A DNA stretch of 64,000 nt. It comes from Gordonia tangerina. Its GTDB lineage: Bacteria > Actinomycetota > Actinomycetes > Mycobacteriales > Mycobacteriaceae. The position numbers were made by a program, and so were the translations under genes. Under the pieces are notes generated by a model that did not search any database, was not told the origin of the DNA, and worked only from the letters and a program-made list of their open reading frames with translations. The stretch lies in the NCBI RefSeq assembly GCF_021556435.1, contig NZ_JAKGCU010000004.1:124001-188000 (forward strand), read 5' to 3'. Numbering within the stretch: the first letter of the stretch is position 1; every line of letters begins with the position of its first letter. This document shows positions 62,716 through 64,000 of the stretch, piece after piece.

Positions 62716-63243
62716 ATGTCGACTCGGGTGGTGCTGATCCGCGCGATCAACGTGGGAGGCGCGAAACTGCCGATGGCGGATCTGCGGACGATGGCCACCG
62801 AACTCGGCGCCACCGAGGTGAGCACCTACATCGCATCCGGCAATCTGATCTGTTGTCCACCCGGTGAACCCGGCGATTTCGACCGGGCGCTGGAGCAAGC
62901 GATCACCAAGCGTTTCGGCTATTTCCGCGAGGTCATCAGCAGGTCCCGGGACGAATTGGTGCGCGCCCTCGACGCCCATCCATTCGAGATCATCGACGCC
63001 AAGTACTCCTACGTCTACTGCTTGACCGGAAAGCCCGAACCCGACAAGGTGGATGCCTTCGCCGAACGTTCCTTCGGCTCCGACGAATTCCGCGTCATCG
63101 GCGACGACCTGCACATCCGTTATGCCGACGGTGCGGGCGTCTCCAAGCTCACCGCGCCGGTCATCGCCAAGGGGCTCGGGGTGCAGGGCACCGGCCGCAA
63201 CCTGAAGACCATCCGGCAACTGATCGAACTCGCCGACGACTGA
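62716..63243 (+). CDS. DUF1697 family protein
   Basis: A 175-residue protein starting MSTRVVLIRAINVGGAKLPM and having VSTYIASGNLI and an ISRSRDELVRAL segment, all typical of DUF1697. No function is established for this family. ATG 62716 is preceded by AGGAG; GTG 62713 is the neighbouring alternative. Confidence 0.85.
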   Translation: MSTRVVLIRAINVGGAKLPMADLRTMATELGATEVSTYIASGNLICCPPGEPGDFDRALEQAITKRFGYFREVISRSRDELVRALDAHPFEIIDAKYSYVYCLTGKPEPDKVDAFAERSFGSDEFRVIGDDLHIRYADGAGVSKLTAPVIAKGLGVQGTGRNLKTIRQLIELADD

Positions 63244-63254
63244 CCGGCGAGGCG

Positions 63255-64000
63255 CTATCCCGGTGCGCGCTCGGCTTGTTCGTGTTTGCGCAGCATCCGC
63301 ACCCGCAACGCGTCGTAGATCGGCGGCGACCGCAACGCGGAGGCGACGACCACCGCCATCGCCCCCGACACCAGCATCGGGATGGTGACCGAGGTGACGG
63401 CCGTCATCTCGATGACCAGCACGAGCCCGGTGAACGGGGCGCGCACGATTGCCGCGAACAGGGTGGCCATCCCCACCAATGCGAAAGCGATGGTCAGATC
63501 CTCGTCGAGACCCGGCACGATCACCTGGGTGACCCGGCCGGCGACCAGCCCGACGAGCGCACCGAGTGCCAGGATCGGTGCGAAGATGCCGCCGGGGGTG
63601 CCAACCGAGTACGAGATCGGGCCGGCGATGAATCGCACCGCGACGTAGAGGATCACCACTGGTAGCGCGAACTGTTGTCCGGTGAGGATCAGTCCGGCCA
63701 GCGCCTCACCACCACCGCCGACGGTCGGGTCCGCGATGAGCAGCGACCCGACGACGGCGCCGACCACGCCCGCCTTCACCACTGCGGGTACGCGACTGAT
63801 GATGTCGAAGAGGTCGAGGCAGGCGAGGATGAGGCGGTTGTAGAGCACCCCCATCAGACCCACCACCAGGCCGAAGACCACAAAGATCGGCACGGTGGTC
63901 AGCGGCGGCGACGACACCGACGCGACGTGCCGGAAGTCCGGTTCATCGCCGAGCACCAGCCGGCTGACACCGACACCGATGGCGACCGCGACCATGGTGA
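63255..64000 (-). CDS. CLC-family chloride channel/antiporter (5' end outside window)
   Basis: 248 residues of the C-terminal half of a CLC protein. SVGTPGGIFAPILALGALVG is the conserved helix-N anion-site segment (GxFxP). GMATLFAAIVRAPFTGLVLVIEMT is the family's second signature. The frame is open to the window edge, so the start is missing. No CBS domains follow; the tail ends after ALRVRMLRKHEQAE. Confidence 0.9.
   Translation of the reverse strand, partial: TMVAVAIGVGVSRLVLGDEPDFRHVASVSSPPLTTVPIFVVFGLVVGLMGVLYNRLILACLDLFDIISRVPAVVKAGVVGAVVGSLLIADPTVGGGGEALAGLILTGQQFALPVVILYVAVRFIAGPISYSVGTPGGIFAPILALGALVGLVAGRVTQVIVPGLDEDLTIAFALVGMATLFAAIVRAPFTGLVLVIEMTAVTSVTIPMLVSGAMAVVVASALRSPPIYDALRVRMLRKHEQAERAPG

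Noticed and set aside
1-64000. tRNA, rRNA, insertion sequences, prophage
   Set aside because: I saw no conserved RNA motifs, transposase or phage genes; absence judged by eye only.

Overview
The window is GC-rich, densely packed actinobacterial chromosome, probably from a mycolic-acid producer of the Mycobacteriales; Gordonia or a close relative is my inference. The supporting signs are an antigen-85-type mycolyltransferase, a DUF3068 membrane protein, three sites matching the KstR operator consensus of steroid-degrading actinobacteria, a DyP peroxidase-encapsulin pair, many GTG starts and several apparently leaderless genes. I see no rRNA, tRNA, insertion sequence, prophage or CRISPR array.

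Layout. 1-5.8 kb: 3' end of a LigD-type ligase, a dienelactone hydrolase, a zinc alcohol dehydrogenase, a phosphodiesterase, a YdcF protein and a DoxX-like protein. 5.9-8.9 kb: three-gene proton-translocating transhydrogenase operon with a large nested hairpin at its end. 9.3-12.4 kb: membrane molybdopterin oxidoreductase and a KSTD-like flavoprotein behind a KstR-type operator. 12.5-15.6 kb: copper operon csoR-copZ-small membrane peptide-copper ATPase behind a CsoR-type operator. 15.7-19.5 kb: Cys/His-motif protein, epoxide-hydrolase-like protein, L-aspartate oxidase. 19.5-27.8 kb: an eight-gene complex I-like operon. 27.8-34.3 kb: a frameshifted hydrolase, an alcohol dehydrogenase, an MFS/ArsR metal-efflux pair and an Mn/Fe-type ABC importer. 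34.3-45 kb: ABC1 kinase, DUF3068 protein, a frameshifted AbiEi/DUF559-like gene between two hairpins, mycolyltransferase, amidase, flavoprotein, DyP peroxidase, encapsulin. 45-51.5 kb: heterodimeric ABC exporter and a Ktr potassium system. 51.5-64 kb: SDR behind a KstR-type site, desaturase plus small-peptide cassette, cold-shock protein, 2-hydroxyacid dehydrogenase with RNase H, trans-aconitate methyltransferase, MgtE, divergent citrate synthase genes (one fused to a helix-turn-helix), DUF4185 protein, a tiny proline-rich protein, DUF1697 and a partial CLC channel.

The most interesting system is the complex I-like operon at 19549-27779. It keeps the canonical order (A, B/D, H, J, K, L, M, N) but has no E, F, G or I genes, hence no NADH-oxidising module. 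B and D are fused into one protein in which all four cysteine ligands of the terminal Fe-S cluster are gone, and the linker carries eight Met/His-rich pentapeptides like those of copper-resistance proteins. A perfect 17-bp palindrome matching the CsoR operator class lies just upstream of the first gene, and a similar site precedes csoR itself 12 kb away. This suggests, but does not prove, a copper-controlled and perhaps copper-handling ion-translocating relative of complex I.

Other systems worth attention are the cop operon's unannotated 54-residue peptide, the helix-turn-helix/citrate synthase fusion, the desaturase-peptide-protein cassette, two single-base frameshifts and a possible ACG start codon.
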